Source: Sulfurimonas sp. hsl 1-7 (GTDB taxonomy: Bacteria > Campylobacterota > Campylobacteria > Campylobacterales > Sulfurimonadaceae). Taken from it: DNA of 37,999 nucleotides. The stretch spans positions 8,883 to 46,881 of the forward strand of contig NZ_JAUIRR010000007.1 in NCBI RefSeq assembly GCF_030577135.1. The letters are read 5' to 3'. Shown here in pieces: positions 10,035 to 18,477 of the stretch (the first letter of the stretch is position 1; every line of letters starts with the position of its first letter). The position numbers and the translations under genes were made by a program. Under the pieces are notes generated by a model. The model was not told the DNA's origin. It worked only from the letters and a program-made list of their open reading frames with translations, and did not search any database.

Positions 10035-10042
10035 ATCAGCCT

Positions 10043-11407
10043 CTATCTTTGATCTATAATTTTTTTAGCTTCTTTAATTATATCACTTATATTTAATTTT
10101 ATCCACTGTGCATCCATCCACTCTTGCGGACGAACTTCGATCCCTTGTACAAGTACACCGAAATGAAGGTGGTCACCCATTGCATATCCGCTTTTACCAG
10201 TATTTGCAATTTTAGAGTTAGCCGGAACATGTTCACCTGCAGTCACATCTACACTTGAACAGTGTCCATAAAGAGTGTACAGACCTAAACCGTGTGAAAT
10301 AATCGGCATATTGCCGTATAAGCCGTTATAGTCTGTAAACACTACATTCCCACCATTTTGACTCTTAATAGGAGCCATAGCATAACTTGCAAGATCTAAA
10401 CCTAAATGGTACGCTTCACTTACAAACTCTTTCTCATAATAGTATTTTCTATGGTCACCGAAATGTGCTACAACCTGCCCGTTTTTAAGAGGATAGATCT
10501 TTTTCATTTTAAAGTCACTGATCATCTCATCTGAAACTTTTGAAGTGATCTCATGGATTAACTTCTCATTTTTAGCACGTACATCTTCGTTAATAAGTTT
10601 AAATTGTTCTAATGAGCCCTCTACACCCTGTGTCTCTTCAAACTCTTCTGCAAGGTCATAAATTTTCCCTTTTAAAAACTTATCTGAAAGATTGATGTTG
10701 GAAACTTTGTATGCTTTATCTTTGAGGTATAAAGGCACATATGACTTAGCAACGTTTCCTGCACTGTCCGTTGCTATTACAGTCGCTTTAAATCCCTTGT
10801 CAATAACAGGCCAAGCTAATAGAGCTATATAATACCCCTCTTTATAAAAAGGTTGTGCTTTAAATTTTTTGTTATTGTTTCCAAGTACGTAAAAATCTTC
10901 AAGATTTTCATCTTTTACACTAAAGATAACAAGTGCTGAACCACCACGAGAGATCTTGTAAGAGTTATTAATAATACTTACATTCGGTCTTTTTTTGTCT
11001 ATCGTTAATTTATAAAGTTTTAGTGCCGTATTACCGTTTAGCATATTCCATTTACTAGTATCGTTTGCTTCAACAATAATCTCAATTTCCTTATCTTTTA
11101 AAGCATACATACCTCTTGGAGGTTCGATCGAAAGCTCAAGGGAATTCATTGGAGTGATAAGCTGTTCAAATTGCAACTGCTTCACACCCTTAGAAGTTTT
11201 CATAGAGATTTTATAAGACTTAATTCCGCTTGTATCACTAATTTTTAGATTTAAAGGCTCTTTTAAATTCCAAAAACCGTTAGTTTTTAAAGTAACCTCC
11301 GGTGCAACTCTTTCAAATGTAGATGAAAAATAGATATATAAACCTCCACCTACAAGCACTAACATTAAAAATAGTGTTACGAACGACGAATTATTTTTTC
11401 TTTTCAA
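10043..11407 (-). CDS. M23 (LytM) peptidoglycan endopeptidase, membrane-anchored
   Basis: A 454-residue envelope protein with one N-terminal membrane segment (about residues 8-28). Beta-rich domains containing Asp-rich turns such as DTSGIKSY and [11 protein letters not shown] follow (about 35-230), and the C-terminus is an M23 domain. Zinc and catalytic residues are all present: His334 and Asp338 in HLGLD, His381 in LYGH, and His413/His415 in HLHF. It should therefore be an active peptidoglycan endopeptidase, perhaps for cell shape or separation. The start is a TTG at 11407 within TTGA, overlapping the upstream stop by four bases. Placement beside lpxC is conserved as I recall it in Campylobacter. 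Which M23 subgroup it belongs to cannot be set here. Confidence 0.85.
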   Translation of the reverse strand: MKRKNNSSFVTLFLMLVLVGGGLYIYFSSTFERVAPEVTLKTNGFWNLKEPLNLKISDTSGIKSYKISMKTSKGVKQLQFEQLITPMNSLELSIEPPRGMYALKDKEIEIIVEANDTSKWNMLNGNTALKLYKLTIDKKRPNVSIINNSYKISRGGSALVIFSVKDENLEDFYVLGNNNKKFKAQPFYKEGYYIALLAWPVIDKGFKATVIATDSAGNVAKSYVPLYLKDKAYKVSNINLSDKFLKGKIYDLAEEFEETQGVEGSLEQFKLINEDVRAKNEKLIHEITSKVSDEMISDFKMKKIYPLKNGQVVAHFGDHRKYYYEKEFVSEAYHLGLDLASYAMAPIKSQNGGNVVFTDYNGLYGNMPIISHGLGLYTLYGHCSSVDVTAGEHVPANSKIANTGKSGYAMGDHLHFGVLVQGIEVRPQEWMDAQWIKLNISDIIKEAKKIIDQR

Positions 11408-12069
11408 TTGTATCCCTTTATCTCTTTTATAACTTTATTTTCATCCTGTTTTATCAGAACAACTTTACTTACATGTGCTATCTCTAAAAGCTCTTTAGAG
11501 ACAAAAAAAGCATCTTCTAAGTCCGCACCGCTTTTTTTTAGTATCTCATCATCAATGTATACCTCTGCCAAAGTTCCCTCTTCTTTTAAAAGAAAATTTG
11601 CAAACAGAGCAGATTTGAGTCTAAAAAGCGCTAAACTTCTACTTTCTCTCAAAGAGCGATAACATAGCCGACAATCTGCCCCGAGTGAAATCAGTTCACT
11701 TAAAACAGTCAGTTTTTGACTCTCGCACAAAACATTACGTGATTCATCTTCTACAAGAAATGAGCTGTAAAAAGCGGTTGCCATCTTAGCATTAATCTTA
11801 ATAGATTCTGATTGCAACTGCGCATAAACTCCTAATGTATCCAGAGAGATTTTTATCTCAAGGTCACAAGAGTTTGGTATCTGTTTTCGTACTTTATCAA
11901 ACCAAGGTAAAAAAGTAAACTTTCTATCAAGCTCTTCCTCTACTACCAAAGATACTTTTTTGTGTAGAGTGAGTATGTATGTGTATAGTACATTAGCCAA
12001 TGAAAAGGATTCATTATCGCTAATCAGCACAATATGTTTACTTTCTTTTATCTTATTGAGTTCAATCAA
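11404..12069 (-). CDS. Degenerate DHH/DHHA1-like protein, no metal motif
   Basis: The 221-residue product (TTG start) is not a recognised named protein. Read against NrnA-type DHH phosphoesterases, its order of segments fits. HIVLISDNESFSLANVLYTYI lies where those enzymes have a metal-binding HxNPDxD loop. TAFYSSFLVEDESRNVL matches the region of the metal Asp, SELISLGADCRLCYRSLRESRSLALFRL matches the helix pair that follows, and the last 50 residues resemble a small DHHA1 domain. None of the metal Asp/His residues are in place, there is no DHH triad, and it is about 100 residues short. I infer a catalytically dead relative. It lies between flhB and the M23 peptidase and overlaps the latter by four bases. 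Confidence 0.55.
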   Translation of the reverse strand: MIELNKIKESKHIVLISDNESFSLANVLYTYILTLHKKVSLVVEEELDRKFTFLPWFDKVRKQIPNSCDLEIKISLDTLGVYAQLQSESIKINAKMATAFYSSFLVEDESRNVLCESQKLTVLSELISLGADCRLCYRSLRESRSLALFRLKSALFANFLLKEEGTLAEVYIDDEILKKSGADLEDAFFVSKELLEIAHVSKVVLIKQDENKVIKEIKGYN

Positions 12070-12100
12070 GAGTCTGCTACTTTTTAAGTGAAATTATAGC

Positions 12101-13153
12101 CTATCTTTTATTCATCTTGTAAACATATGCAAGAACTTCTGCAACTGCGGCAAATAGAGCTTCAGGGATCGGTTTGTCAATCTCTACATCACTATATAAA
12201 CTACGTGCTAACGGAGGATTTTGTACTATATGCACATCATTTTCCCGTGCTATCTTTTTAATCTGCTGAGCAATATTGTCCACCCCTTTAGCAACAACTA
12301 TCGGTGCACTGTATTTATCCTGATCGTACTTAATAGCAACTGCGTAGTGTGTCGGATTGGTAATAACCACATCAGCTTCGGGAACTTCTGCCATCATTCT
12401 ACGACGAGCCGTTTCCATCTGTATCTGTCTGATTTTTGACTTAACAAGAGGATCCCCCTCCATGTTTTTCATCTCGTCTTTAATCTCTTGTTTGGACATT
12501 TTGAGTCCGTCAAAATATTGTTTTCTTACAATGATTAGGTCAATAATCGCAAACACAAAAATGATCAAAAGCATCACTAAAGAGATGATAATCATCTTGT
12601 CTTTTAACCAGGAAAGCTGCTGATCCAGTCCAAAGAGTGCAACTGTCGGCAACTCTAAGATAAAGTAAAAGAAAAATACAAACCCTACACCCAAAGTGGT
12701 AAAAGATTTAAAGGTGATCTTGATCCCCTCTATCAATTTTTTCATAGAAAAAAGATTCTTTGTCCCCTTAATCGGGTCTATTTTTTTAAGATCGGGAACA
12801 ATCGCTTTTGTTGTAAACAAGAATCCAAACTGCGCAAAAGCAGCAATAATACCTGCGATAGCGACAGCAATAGCCAGCGGCATCATCATTAATAACACTT
12901 CACGAATCGTTACCAGCACGATATCCATTACAAAAAGTTTATCAACGGGTGTACCAACTAAAGAGAAGTAGTACTGAAAAAGCAATAACATGTGTTTTGA
13001 TATAAACGGAAAAAGCATCAATGTAGCCAAAATAGCTACAAATAAGGTGATAACACCTGAGGCATCTTGAGATTTGGGGACATTCCCCTCTTTGCGGGCG
13101 TCCTCTATCTTCTTGGCGGTGGGTTCTTCGGTCTTTTCCTGATCGTCAGCCAT
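12101..13153 (-). CDS. flhB: Flagellar type III export switch protein FlhB
   Basis: FlhB is the inner-membrane export component that switches flagellar secretion from rod/hook to filament substrates. The product of 350 residues opens with the conserved DDQEKTEEPTAKKIEDARKEGNVPKS and has four membrane segments (about 32-52, 88-112, 150-172, 186-208). The cytoplasmic domain carries the autocleavage site NPTH at 266-269. The length is normal for FlhB. No other flagellar gene is in the window, which fits the scattered flagellar genes of Campylobacterota. Confidence 0.95.
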   Translation of the reverse strand: MADDQEKTEEPTAKKIEDARKEGNVPKSQDASGVITLFVAILATLMLFPFISKHMLLLFQYYFSLVGTPVDKLFVMDIVLVTIREVLLMMMPLAIAVAIAGIIAAFAQFGFLFTTKAIVPDLKKIDPIKGTKNLFSMKKLIEGIKITFKSFTTLGVGFVFFFYFILELPTVALFGLDQQLSWLKDKMIIISLVMLLIIFVFAIIDLIIVRKQYFDGLKMSKQEIKDEMKNMEGDPLVKSKIRQIQMETARRRMMAEVPEADVVITNPTHYAVAIKYDQDKYSAPIVVAKGVDNIAQQIKKIARENDVHIVQNPPLARSLYSDVEIDKPIPEALFAAVAEVLAYVYKMNKR

Positions 13154-13173
13154 CTAAACCCGTTCCCGCTTTA

Positions 13174-13989
13174 TTAAGAGATTTTCATAGAAAGGTCTAT
13201 CCAGTTTGCCTGATGGATTAGGGAACCTGAACTGATTGCATCAACACCTGTTTTTGCATAAGACTCAATAGTCTCTAGAGAGATATTCCCACTTGCTTCA
13301 AGTAAGATATGTGGATGATTAGCATTACGATACTCCACAACCTCTTTTACCTGCTCGGGAGTCATATTGTCACACATAACTATATCCGCTTGTGCTTCAA
13401 ATGCCAACTTTGCAATTTCAAGCGTTTCAGCTTCAACTTCAATCTTAGCGGTAAAAGGGATAACCTTTCTCGCTTTTACAATATATTCTGCAAGATTGTC
13501 GATAGTTTTTAAGTGAGTATCTTTGATCATTAGAGAATCATCAAGTCCCATTCTGTGGTTTGTAGCCCCTCCGCATCTAGTAGCGTATTTCTCAAATACT
13601 CTTAGCATAGGACGTGTCTTTCTAGTATCTAAAAGTTTTACACCGTACGGAGCGATTATTTCAGCATATTTTCTTGTAAGAGTTGCTATTGAGCTTGCAT
13701 GCAGAGCAAGGTCCAAAAGAGTTCTTTCAGTTTTTAAAACATCGTGTGAAGCACCTTTTATGATTGCAATCACATCCCCTTTTACAAAACTTTCTCCATC
13801 TTTTTTACCCCAGATAACATCAAGGTTTTCCTCTTTTGCCAACACGTCAATATATTTTACTCCTGCAAATACACCGTCGCATTTAGCAATAATATCTGCT
13901 TTCGTAGGTACACTCTCTTCTACTAAAGCATAGAGATCACCACGCCCGACATCTTCAGCAAGTGCCGCTTTTACAAACTCTTTAATCAT
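13174..13989 (-). CDS. nadC: Nicotinate-nucleotide pyrophosphorylase
   Basis: NadC converts quinolinate and PRPP to nicotinate mononucleotide in NAD synthesis. The family signature DTRKTRPMLRVFEKYATRCGG is followed by NHRMGLDDSLMIKDTH, then a TIM-like barrel with IEVEAETLE, IVMCDNMTPE and LEASGNI. I choose the ATG at 13989 (271 residues) because it forms an ATGA overlap with the nadA stop and starts the conserved IKEFVKAALAEDVGRGD. An upstream in-frame start would extend into nadA. nadA and nadC form a two-step unit. Confidence 0.95.
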   Translation of the reverse strand: MIKEFVKAALAEDVGRGDLYALVEESVPTKADIIAKCDGVFAGVKYIDVLAKEENLDVIWGKKDGESFVKGDVIAIIKGASHDVLKTERTLLDLALHASSIATLTRKYAEIIAPYGVKLLDTRKTRPMLRVFEKYATRCGGATNHRMGLDDSLMIKDTHLKTIDNLAEYIVKARKVIPFTAKIEVEAETLEIAKLAFEAQADIVMCDNMTPEQVKEVVEYRNANHPHILLEASGNISLETIESYAKTGVDAISSGSLIHQANWIDLSMKIS

Positions 13990-14984
13990 AATGCCAACAT
14001 TCTTTCCAGAGCAATTTTTGCCCATTTTTGAGTCGATTCATCAACTTCGATCTCATTGATAGGTGCACCGTCTTCGATCGATTTTAGTGTTAGATACACA
14101 TCTTCTAAAGTTGTCTCATTCATAGTTGGACATTCAGGTTTTGTCGAACTTAAAACATAAGTGTTTTTCGGACGTAAACGGTTTACCATATTGAACTCTG
14201 TTCCAACTGCCACTTTTTGATCTTCAGGAAGTTCAGTAATATACTTAATAAGCTGTGAAGTTGAACCCACAAAATCACTCGCATCACAAATAGCAGGATC
14301 ACATTCTGGGTGTGTCGCTATTTTAATTCCCGGATATTTCTTTCTGTAAAACTCTATATCTTCAACAGTAAAAAGTTGGTGAACTGAACAAAAACCGTCA
14401 TAACAGATGATATCAGCCTCTTTAGGATCACCCTCTTGACCTATAACCATAGATTTTAGTCCCATTTGGTTTGCAATGTTTTGTCCTAAACATCTGTCCG
14501 GAACGAAAAGTATCTTTTTACCCTCTTCTAATGCAGTTGTTATAATTTTTTTAGCATTTGAGCTTGTACATACCATACCGCCCATCTCACCAACTTTCGC
14601 TTTTACATCTGCATTTGAGTTGATATATGTGATTGGAAGAATGTTTTCACTTGGAATTCCGTTATCGTTTAAATACTTTACAGATTCATCATAGTAAAGT
14701 GAATCGATCATTCTTGCCATTGCACAACATGCTATCTTTGGCATTACAACACGTTTTTCAGGACTTAATACTTTAACACTTTGCCCCATAAAACCAACAC
14801 CGCAAAAGAGTACAAACTCTGCATCATCAGCTTGAGTTTTCATTGCAAGCTCAAGTGAATCACCTGTAATGTCACCTATCTCAAACACTTCATCACGTTG
14901 ATAGAAGTGTGCGACAACCGTAACACTTAGCTTCTCTTTTAATCGTTGTATCTCTTGTTTTAATTCTTCGTTACTTAATTTCAA
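13986..14984 (-). CDS. nadA: Quinolinate synthase A
   Basis: NadA is a [4Fe-4S] enzyme that condenses iminoaspartate with dihydroxyacetone phosphate to quinolinate. The 332-residue product has VAHFYQRDEVFEIGDITGDSLELA, VLFCGVGFMGQSVKVLSP, and cysteines in KIACCAMARMID, GGMVCTSSNA and SSTKPECPTMNETT that match the cluster ligand regions. The start is TTG at 14984 with GAGGA about seven bases upstream. It heads the minus-strand block, with a -10 like element 28 bases upstream, and its stop overlaps the nadC start. Confidence 0.95.
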   Translation of the reverse strand: MKLSNEELKQEIQRLKEKLSVTVVAHFYQRDEVFEIGDITGDSLELAMKTQADDAEFVLFCGVGFMGQSVKVLSPEKRVVMPKIACCAMARMIDSLYYDESVKYLNDNGIPSENILPITYINSNADVKAKVGEMGGMVCTSSNAKKIITTALEEGKKILFVPDRCLGQNIANQMGLKSMVIGQEGDPKEADIICYDGFCSVHQLFTVEDIEFYRKKYPGIKIATHPECDPAICDASDFVGSTSQLIKYITELPEDQKVAVGTEFNMVNRLRPKNTYVLSSTKPECPTMNETTLEDVYLTLKSIEDGAPINEIEVDESTQKWAKIALERMLAL

Positions 14985-15012
14985 AAAATATCCTCAAATT
15001 AATAGTGTTGTA

Positions 15013-15018
15013 ATTATA
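15013..15018 (-). promoter_or_regulatory. Probable -10 element of the nadA promoter
   Basis: Reading the minus strand, TGATATAAT ends at 15013. TATAAT is a perfect -10 hexamer preceded by TG, 28 bases before the TTG start of nadA. No clear -35 is seen, as usual for Campylobacterota housekeeping promoters. It would drive the nadA block leftward. Confidence 0.5.
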
Positions 15019-15044
15019 TCAAAATTTATTTAGCATAATAAGTG

Positions 15045-15050
15045 TAAAAT
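15045..15050 (+). promoter_or_regulatory. Probable -10 element of the plsY-folB promoter
   Basis: TAAAAT lies 28 bases before the plsY ATG in the 94-base divergent region with nadA. The ribosome site AAGG is six bases before the ATG. No good -35 hexamer is seen. Confidence 0.4.
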
Positions 15051-15078
15051 ACGCCCACTAAAAAATTTAAGGTTATAT

Positions 15079-15693
15079 ATGGATTTCTTATTTAATATAA
15101 ATATACAGTTTTATATCGCTGCATACTTAGTCGGTGGTATCCCTTTTGGTTTGCTGCTAGCCAAAGCATTTGCAGGTGTTGATGTAAAATCAGCAGGAAG
15201 TAAAAGTATTGGAGCTACGAATGTTTTACGTGTTGTAAAGGAAACAAATCCTTCACTGGCAAAAAAACTTGGTGCTGCTACTTTAGCACTTGACGCACTT
15301 AAAGGGGTAGCTGTTTTAGCAGTTGGATATTTTGCAGGTGTAAGTGAAGCAACAATGTGGGCTATAGCAGTTCTGGCTGTAATCGGGCACTGTTTTTCAC
15401 CTTATTTGGGACTTGAAGGCGGTAAAGGGATCGCAACAGGTATGGGTGTAATGATGTTTATGCTTCCTATTGAAACTGCAATCGCTTTAGTGGTATGGAT
15501 TGTTATGGCAAAAACTGTACGCATCTCGTCTATCTCATCTTTAACAGGTGTTTTAGCGATGTTAATTTCAAGTTTCTTTATACATCCGGATATTGCTCAT
15601 GCACCTGTTGTATTTATCGTATTTATTCTGTTTTACAAACATATTCCAAATATTGTTCGCCTGCTTAAAGGTGAAGAGAAACGGGTAATCTAA
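15079..15693 (+). CDS. plsY: Acyl-phosphate:glycerol-3-phosphate acyltransferase
   Basis: PlsY makes lysophosphatidic acid from acyl-phosphate and glycerol-3-phosphate at the inner membrane. The 204-residue protein has five or so membrane segments and the three family motifs: GGIPFGLLLAK with SAGSKSIGATNVLR, GHCFSPYLGLEGGKGIATGMG, and HIPNIVRLLKGEE at the end. It is followed by folB after one base. The plsY-folB pair next to the HsrA/CosR-type regulator matches the order I recall in Campylobacter. Confidence 0.95.
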   Translation: MDFLFNINIQFYIAAYLVGGIPFGLLLAKAFAGVDVKSAGSKSIGATNVLRVVKETNPSLAKKLGAATLALDALKGVAVLAVGYFAGVSEATMWAIAVLAVIGHCFSPYLGLEGGKGIATGMGVMMFMLPIETAIALVVWIVMAKTVRISSISSLTGVLAMLISSFFIHPDIAHAPVVFIVFILFYKHIPNIVRLLKGEEKRVI

Positions 15694-15694
15694 A

Positions 15695-16027
15695 TTGAAG
15701 ATCTATGTTGAGGATTTAAGATTCCAATGTATCATAGGGATCTTGGATTTTGAAAGAGTAACTCCACAGGACGTTATCATCAATCTCGAACTTGAATACG
15801 ATTTTCAAGAGGAGTTTATCAACTACGCAGATCTTGCTTCAGAAATTAAAAATACTATGATAAATGAAAAATTTCTTCTTTTAGAAGATGCTATTGAGAA
15901 AATTTCAAAAAATTTACAAGAAAATTTTTCAAAAATAGATACTCTTAAACTAAAAATCACAAAACCCTCTATTTTACCCGACTGCAGGGTAAGTGTAGAG
16001 GATAGTTTCCATTTTAATCTTAAATAA
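15695..16027 (+). CDS. folB: Dihydroneopterin aldolase
   Basis: FolB cleaves dihydroneopterin to 6-hydroxymethyl-dihydropterin in folate synthesis. The 110-residue product begins KIYVEDLRFQCIIGILDFERVTPQDVIINLELEYDF, which aligns with the family N-terminus, and ends with the strand DTLKLKITKPSILPDCRVSVEDSF. The start has to be the TTG at 15695: it is one base after the plsY stop, and the conserved motif begins right there with no ATG upstream. Translation is probably coupled to plsY. Confidence 0.88.
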   Translation: MKIYVEDLRFQCIIGILDFERVTPQDVIINLELEYDFQEEFINYADLASEIKNTMINEKFLLLEDAIEKISKNLQENFSKIDTLKLKITKPSILPDCRVSVEDSFHFNLK

Positions 16028-16085
16028 AACTTCATTTTTTTTTAAAAAAAATTGAAAAAAACTTTAAAGTTACCTAAAATTATGC

Positions 16086-16117
16086 TATTATTCCGCACAA
16101 ATATTTAACTCATAGGA
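16086..16117 (+). promoter_or_regulatory. Probable promoter and ribosome site of the HsrA-like regulator gene
   Basis: The 98-base gap after folB has long T and A tracts (16036-16069), then TATTAT at 16086-16091 as a -10 candidate, and AGGA at 16114-16117 eight bases before the ATG. The phased A/T tracts without a -35 are the usual look of Campylobacterota promoters. There is no clear operator; a self-binding site of the regulator could lie here. Confidence 0.4.
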
Positions 16118-16125
16118 AAAAATTA

Positions 16126-16800
16126 ATGCGTATTCTTATTATAGAAGATGAAGTAACATTAAATAAGATGCTTGCTGAGGGACTAAAAGAATTTGGTTAC
16201 CAAAGTGATGTTGTTGAAACTTTAAAAGATGGTGAATACTACCTAGACATCCGTAACTACGATTTAGTTCTTATGGACTGGATGCTCCCGGATGGTAACT
16301 CTGTAGATATCATTGGTGATATCAAAGCAAATACACCAAAAACAGTTGTTGTTGTTCTCTCTGCTAGAGATGATAACGAAAGTGAAATCGAAGCACTTCG
16401 TGCCGGTGCTGATGACTATATCAGAAAACCATTTGATTTTGAAGTATTAATTGCTCGTCTAGAAGCAAGACTTCGTTTTGGTGGAAGCAATATCATCGAA
16501 ATTGAAGACTTAACAATTAATCCTGAAGAGGAAAAAATCACTTACAAAGAGACTGAGATTGAATTAAAAGGGAAACCTTTTGAAGTTCTTACTCACCTTG
16601 CACGTCACCGTGATCAAATCGTGTCTAAAGAGCAACTTTTAGATGCTATCTGGGAAGAGCCGGAACTTGTAACTCCAAATGTAATTGAAGTTGCGATCAA
16701 TCAAATCCGTCAAAAGATGGATAAACCTTTAAGTATTACTACGATAGAAACTGTTCGCCGCCGCGGATACCGTTTCTGTTTTCCAAAAGAAGTAAGCTAA
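16126..16800 (+). CDS. hsrA: HsrA/CosR-type OmpR-family response regulator with intact phospho-site
   Basis: The 224-residue protein is a receiver domain plus an OmpR-type winged helix. The C-terminal half (LKGKPFEVLTHLARHRDQIV, EQLLDAIWEEPELVTPNVIE and RQKMDKPL) is nearly the same as in Helicobacter HP1043 (HsrA) as I recall it, an essential regulator of metabolism and stress. In that protein and in Campylobacter CosR the receiver is atypical and lacks a normal phospho-acceptor. Here the pocket is complete: Glu7/Asp8, Asp51 in LVLMDWMLPDG, Ser79 and Lys101 in IRKPFDF. A histidine kinase gene follows 42 bases later. It is therefore probably a phosphorylation-controlled form. Confidence 0.92.
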   Translation: MRILIIEDEVTLNKMLAEGLKEFGYQSDVVETLKDGEYYLDIRNYDLVLMDWMLPDGNSVDIIGDIKANTPKTVVVVLSARDDNESEIEALRAGADDYIRKPFDFEVLIARLEARLRFGGSNIIEIEDLTINPEEEKITYKETEIELKGKPFEVLTHLARHRDQIVSKEQLLDAIWEEPELVTPNVIEVAINQIRQKMDKPLSITTIETVRRRGYRFCFPKEVS

Positions 16801-16810
16801 ATAATGGTAT

Positions 16811-16835
16811 AATCTCCTAAAAATCTTAGGGGATT
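16811..16835 (+). promoter_or_regulatory. Hairpin covering the kinase ribosome-binding site
   Basis: AATCTCCTAA (16811-16820) pairs with TTAGGGGATT (16826-16835) around a five-base loop, giving 10 base pairs with one G-T pair. The AGGGG at 16828-16832 is the only good ribosome site before the kinase ATG at 16843 and is held in the stem by CTCCT. No T-run follows, so it is not an intrinsic terminator. A TATAAT at 16808-16813 overlaps the 5' arm. Confidence 0.55.
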
Positions 16836-16842
16836 ATCGCAC

Positions 16843-18138
16843 ATGTCACGACAACAGAGTATAAGAAAGAACTTCTTAGTTCAACTGTTAATCTCCTCTG
16901 CTTCACTCATTTTAATATTTTCCTCACTATTATACTTTTATATCGAAAAATCTATCTATGATGAAAAAAGAGACGAACTTATCCATTATGCACAGAACAT
17001 CTCTAACTACAAAGCAGTGTATGATTTTGGTGAACTTCCCGACAACTTTTTATCTTTAAATATTGAAGTTATATCTCTTATCTCTCCGACCGATCAGATA
17101 GATGTTTATGAAAAAACTTCAGGCGATAAGACCTTTTTAACACTAATCTACCCTTTTGATACAAAACAAAATGTTTATCTCAAGCTTGTCAAAGATGTAT
17201 CACCGACAAAAAAGCTTCTTAAAAAGATTGTCAACTATATCTTCATAATCAATATAGCGGGCTTTTTACTTGTAATCTTATATGCTATCGCGCTTTCAAA
17301 AATGTTGGCTTCTCCTATTAAAAAATTGAGTCAAGATCTTGCAAATATGAATGAACACCTTATGAAGCCTATTCAAATGGATGAAATTCCACAAGAGTTT
17401 GCACCATTAGCAGGTACGATCAACCATCTTATTGCAAGGATTCAAAACTTTGTAAAGTACCAAAAAGAGCTCTTTATCGGAACTGCTCATGAATTAAAAA
17501 CTCCCCTTGCAGTTATCAAGCTCAAAAACCAGGTAACGTTAATTAAAAAACGCTCTGCCGAGGAGTATATAGAGGCTATTAATACTACCAATAAAACGAT
17601 TGATGAGATGAATGTGATTGTATCAAATATCTTAAATATCGGTCGTCAGGAGGGTGCACAGCTTGATCAGCCTCAAGAAGTAGATGTGATTGAGCTTCTC
17701 AAACAAAAGGCAAACGATTTTCAACTTTTAGCCGAGAATGAGGGGAAAACTTTAGAGATCAGTTTTGCTCCTGATGTATTTATGGCGACAATTCAAGTGG
17801 GACTGCTCAACCAGATCGTTCAAAACTTTTTACAAAATGCTTTAAAGTTCACGCCACAAGAGAAAAAAGTTACGTTGAGAAGCTCTCAAGATGATTTTGG
17901 ACTCTTAATCGAAGTTATCGATGAAGGGTGTGGAATTGATGAGAGTGTCGACCTTTTTGCGCCGTTTAAAAGACAGGGAAATAAAAGTGGTGTAGGTCTT
18001 GGTCTCTTTTTAGCAAAAAGCGCTGCTGATGCTTTAGGAGCTAAGATAAAACTGGAAAATAGAGATGATGGTATTGACGGAACAAAAGCTACATTACAAC
18101 TCAATTCTCAATTATCTTGTATAATTCCTCAAAAATAG
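16843..18138 (+). CDS. Membrane sensor histidine kinase paired with the HsrA-like regulator
   Basis: The 431-residue protein has membrane segments at about 13-34 and 131-152 with a roughly 95-residue outer sensor region between them. A HAMP-like linker and a HisKA helix with the phospho-acceptor His216 (TAHELKTPLAV) follow. The ATPase domain has the N box QNFLQNALKF (Asn328, Asn332), G1 DEGCGID and G2 GVGLGLFLAK, so all catalytic elements are present. It comes directly after the HsrA-like gene in the same direction and is its likely partner. The sensor region has no recognised domain and no cysteines. Its ribosome site is sequestered in a hairpin. Confidence 0.93.
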   Translation: MSRQQSIRKNFLVQLLISSASLILIFSSLLYFYIEKSIYDEKRDELIHYAQNISNYKAVYDFGELPDNFLSLNIEVISLISPTDQIDVYEKTSGDKTFLTLIYPFDTKQNVYLKLVKDVSPTKKLLKKIVNYIFIINIAGFLLVILYAIALSKMLASPIKKLSQDLANMNEHLMKPIQMDEIPQEFAPLAGTINHLIARIQNFVKYQKELFIGTAHELKTPLAVIKLKNQVTLIKKRSAEEYIEAINTTNKTIDEMNVIVSNILNIGRQEGAQLDQPQEVDVIELLKQKANDFQLLAENEGKTLEISFAPDVFMATIQVGLLNQIVQNFLQNALKFTPQEKKVTLRSSQDDFGLLIEVIDEGCGIDESVDLFAPFKRQGNKSGVGLGLFLAKSAADALGAKIKLENRDDGIDGTKATLQLNSQLSCIIPQK

Positions 18139-18220
18139 ATCGCTTTCAAATTTACTAAAGGTTTATTTTGTTATAAATCGGACACGTAAAACAAACTAAT
18201 ATACTATAAGGTTTTTGAAT

Positions 18221-18472
18221 ATGGCATTATTAATTAATGATGAATGTATTGCATGTGATGCTTGTCGTGAAGAGTGTCCAACAATAGCTATAGAAGAAGG
18301 TGATCCTATATACTTTATAGACCCAGATAGATGTACTGAATGTGTTGGTGTATATGATGAACCAGCATGTATCTCTGTATGTCCTGTTGATTGTATCGTT
18401 CCGGATCCGGATAATGTTGAAACAATTGCTGAATTAAAATTCAAATATAAAAACTTAGACTTAGAAGAGTAG
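18221..18472 (+). CDS. 2[4Fe-4S] ferredoxin, Allochromatium/YfhL type
   Basis: The 83-residue protein has a first cluster motif CIACDACREECP and a second with the longer loop, CTECVGVYDEPACISVCPVDC, followed by the C-terminal helix EFKYKNL-like tail. The eight-residue insert between the second and third Cys of the second motif marks the Alvin-type ferredoxins with low-potential clusters. I choose the ATG at 18221 because TAAGG ends nine bases before it; the in-frame TTG at 18215 is too close. A ferredoxin gene close to the HsrA/CosR gene is what I recall in Campylobacter, where no kinase lies between them. Confidence 0.93.
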   Translation: MALLINDECIACDACREECPTIAIEEGDPIYFIDPDRCTECVGVYDEPACISVCPVDCIVPDPDNVETIAELKFKYKNLDLEE

Positions 18473-18477
18473 TCAAT

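Noticed and set aside
16811-16835. Hairpin considered as a terminator of the regulator gene
   Set aside because: No T-run follows, and the stem contains the kinase ribosome site instead.
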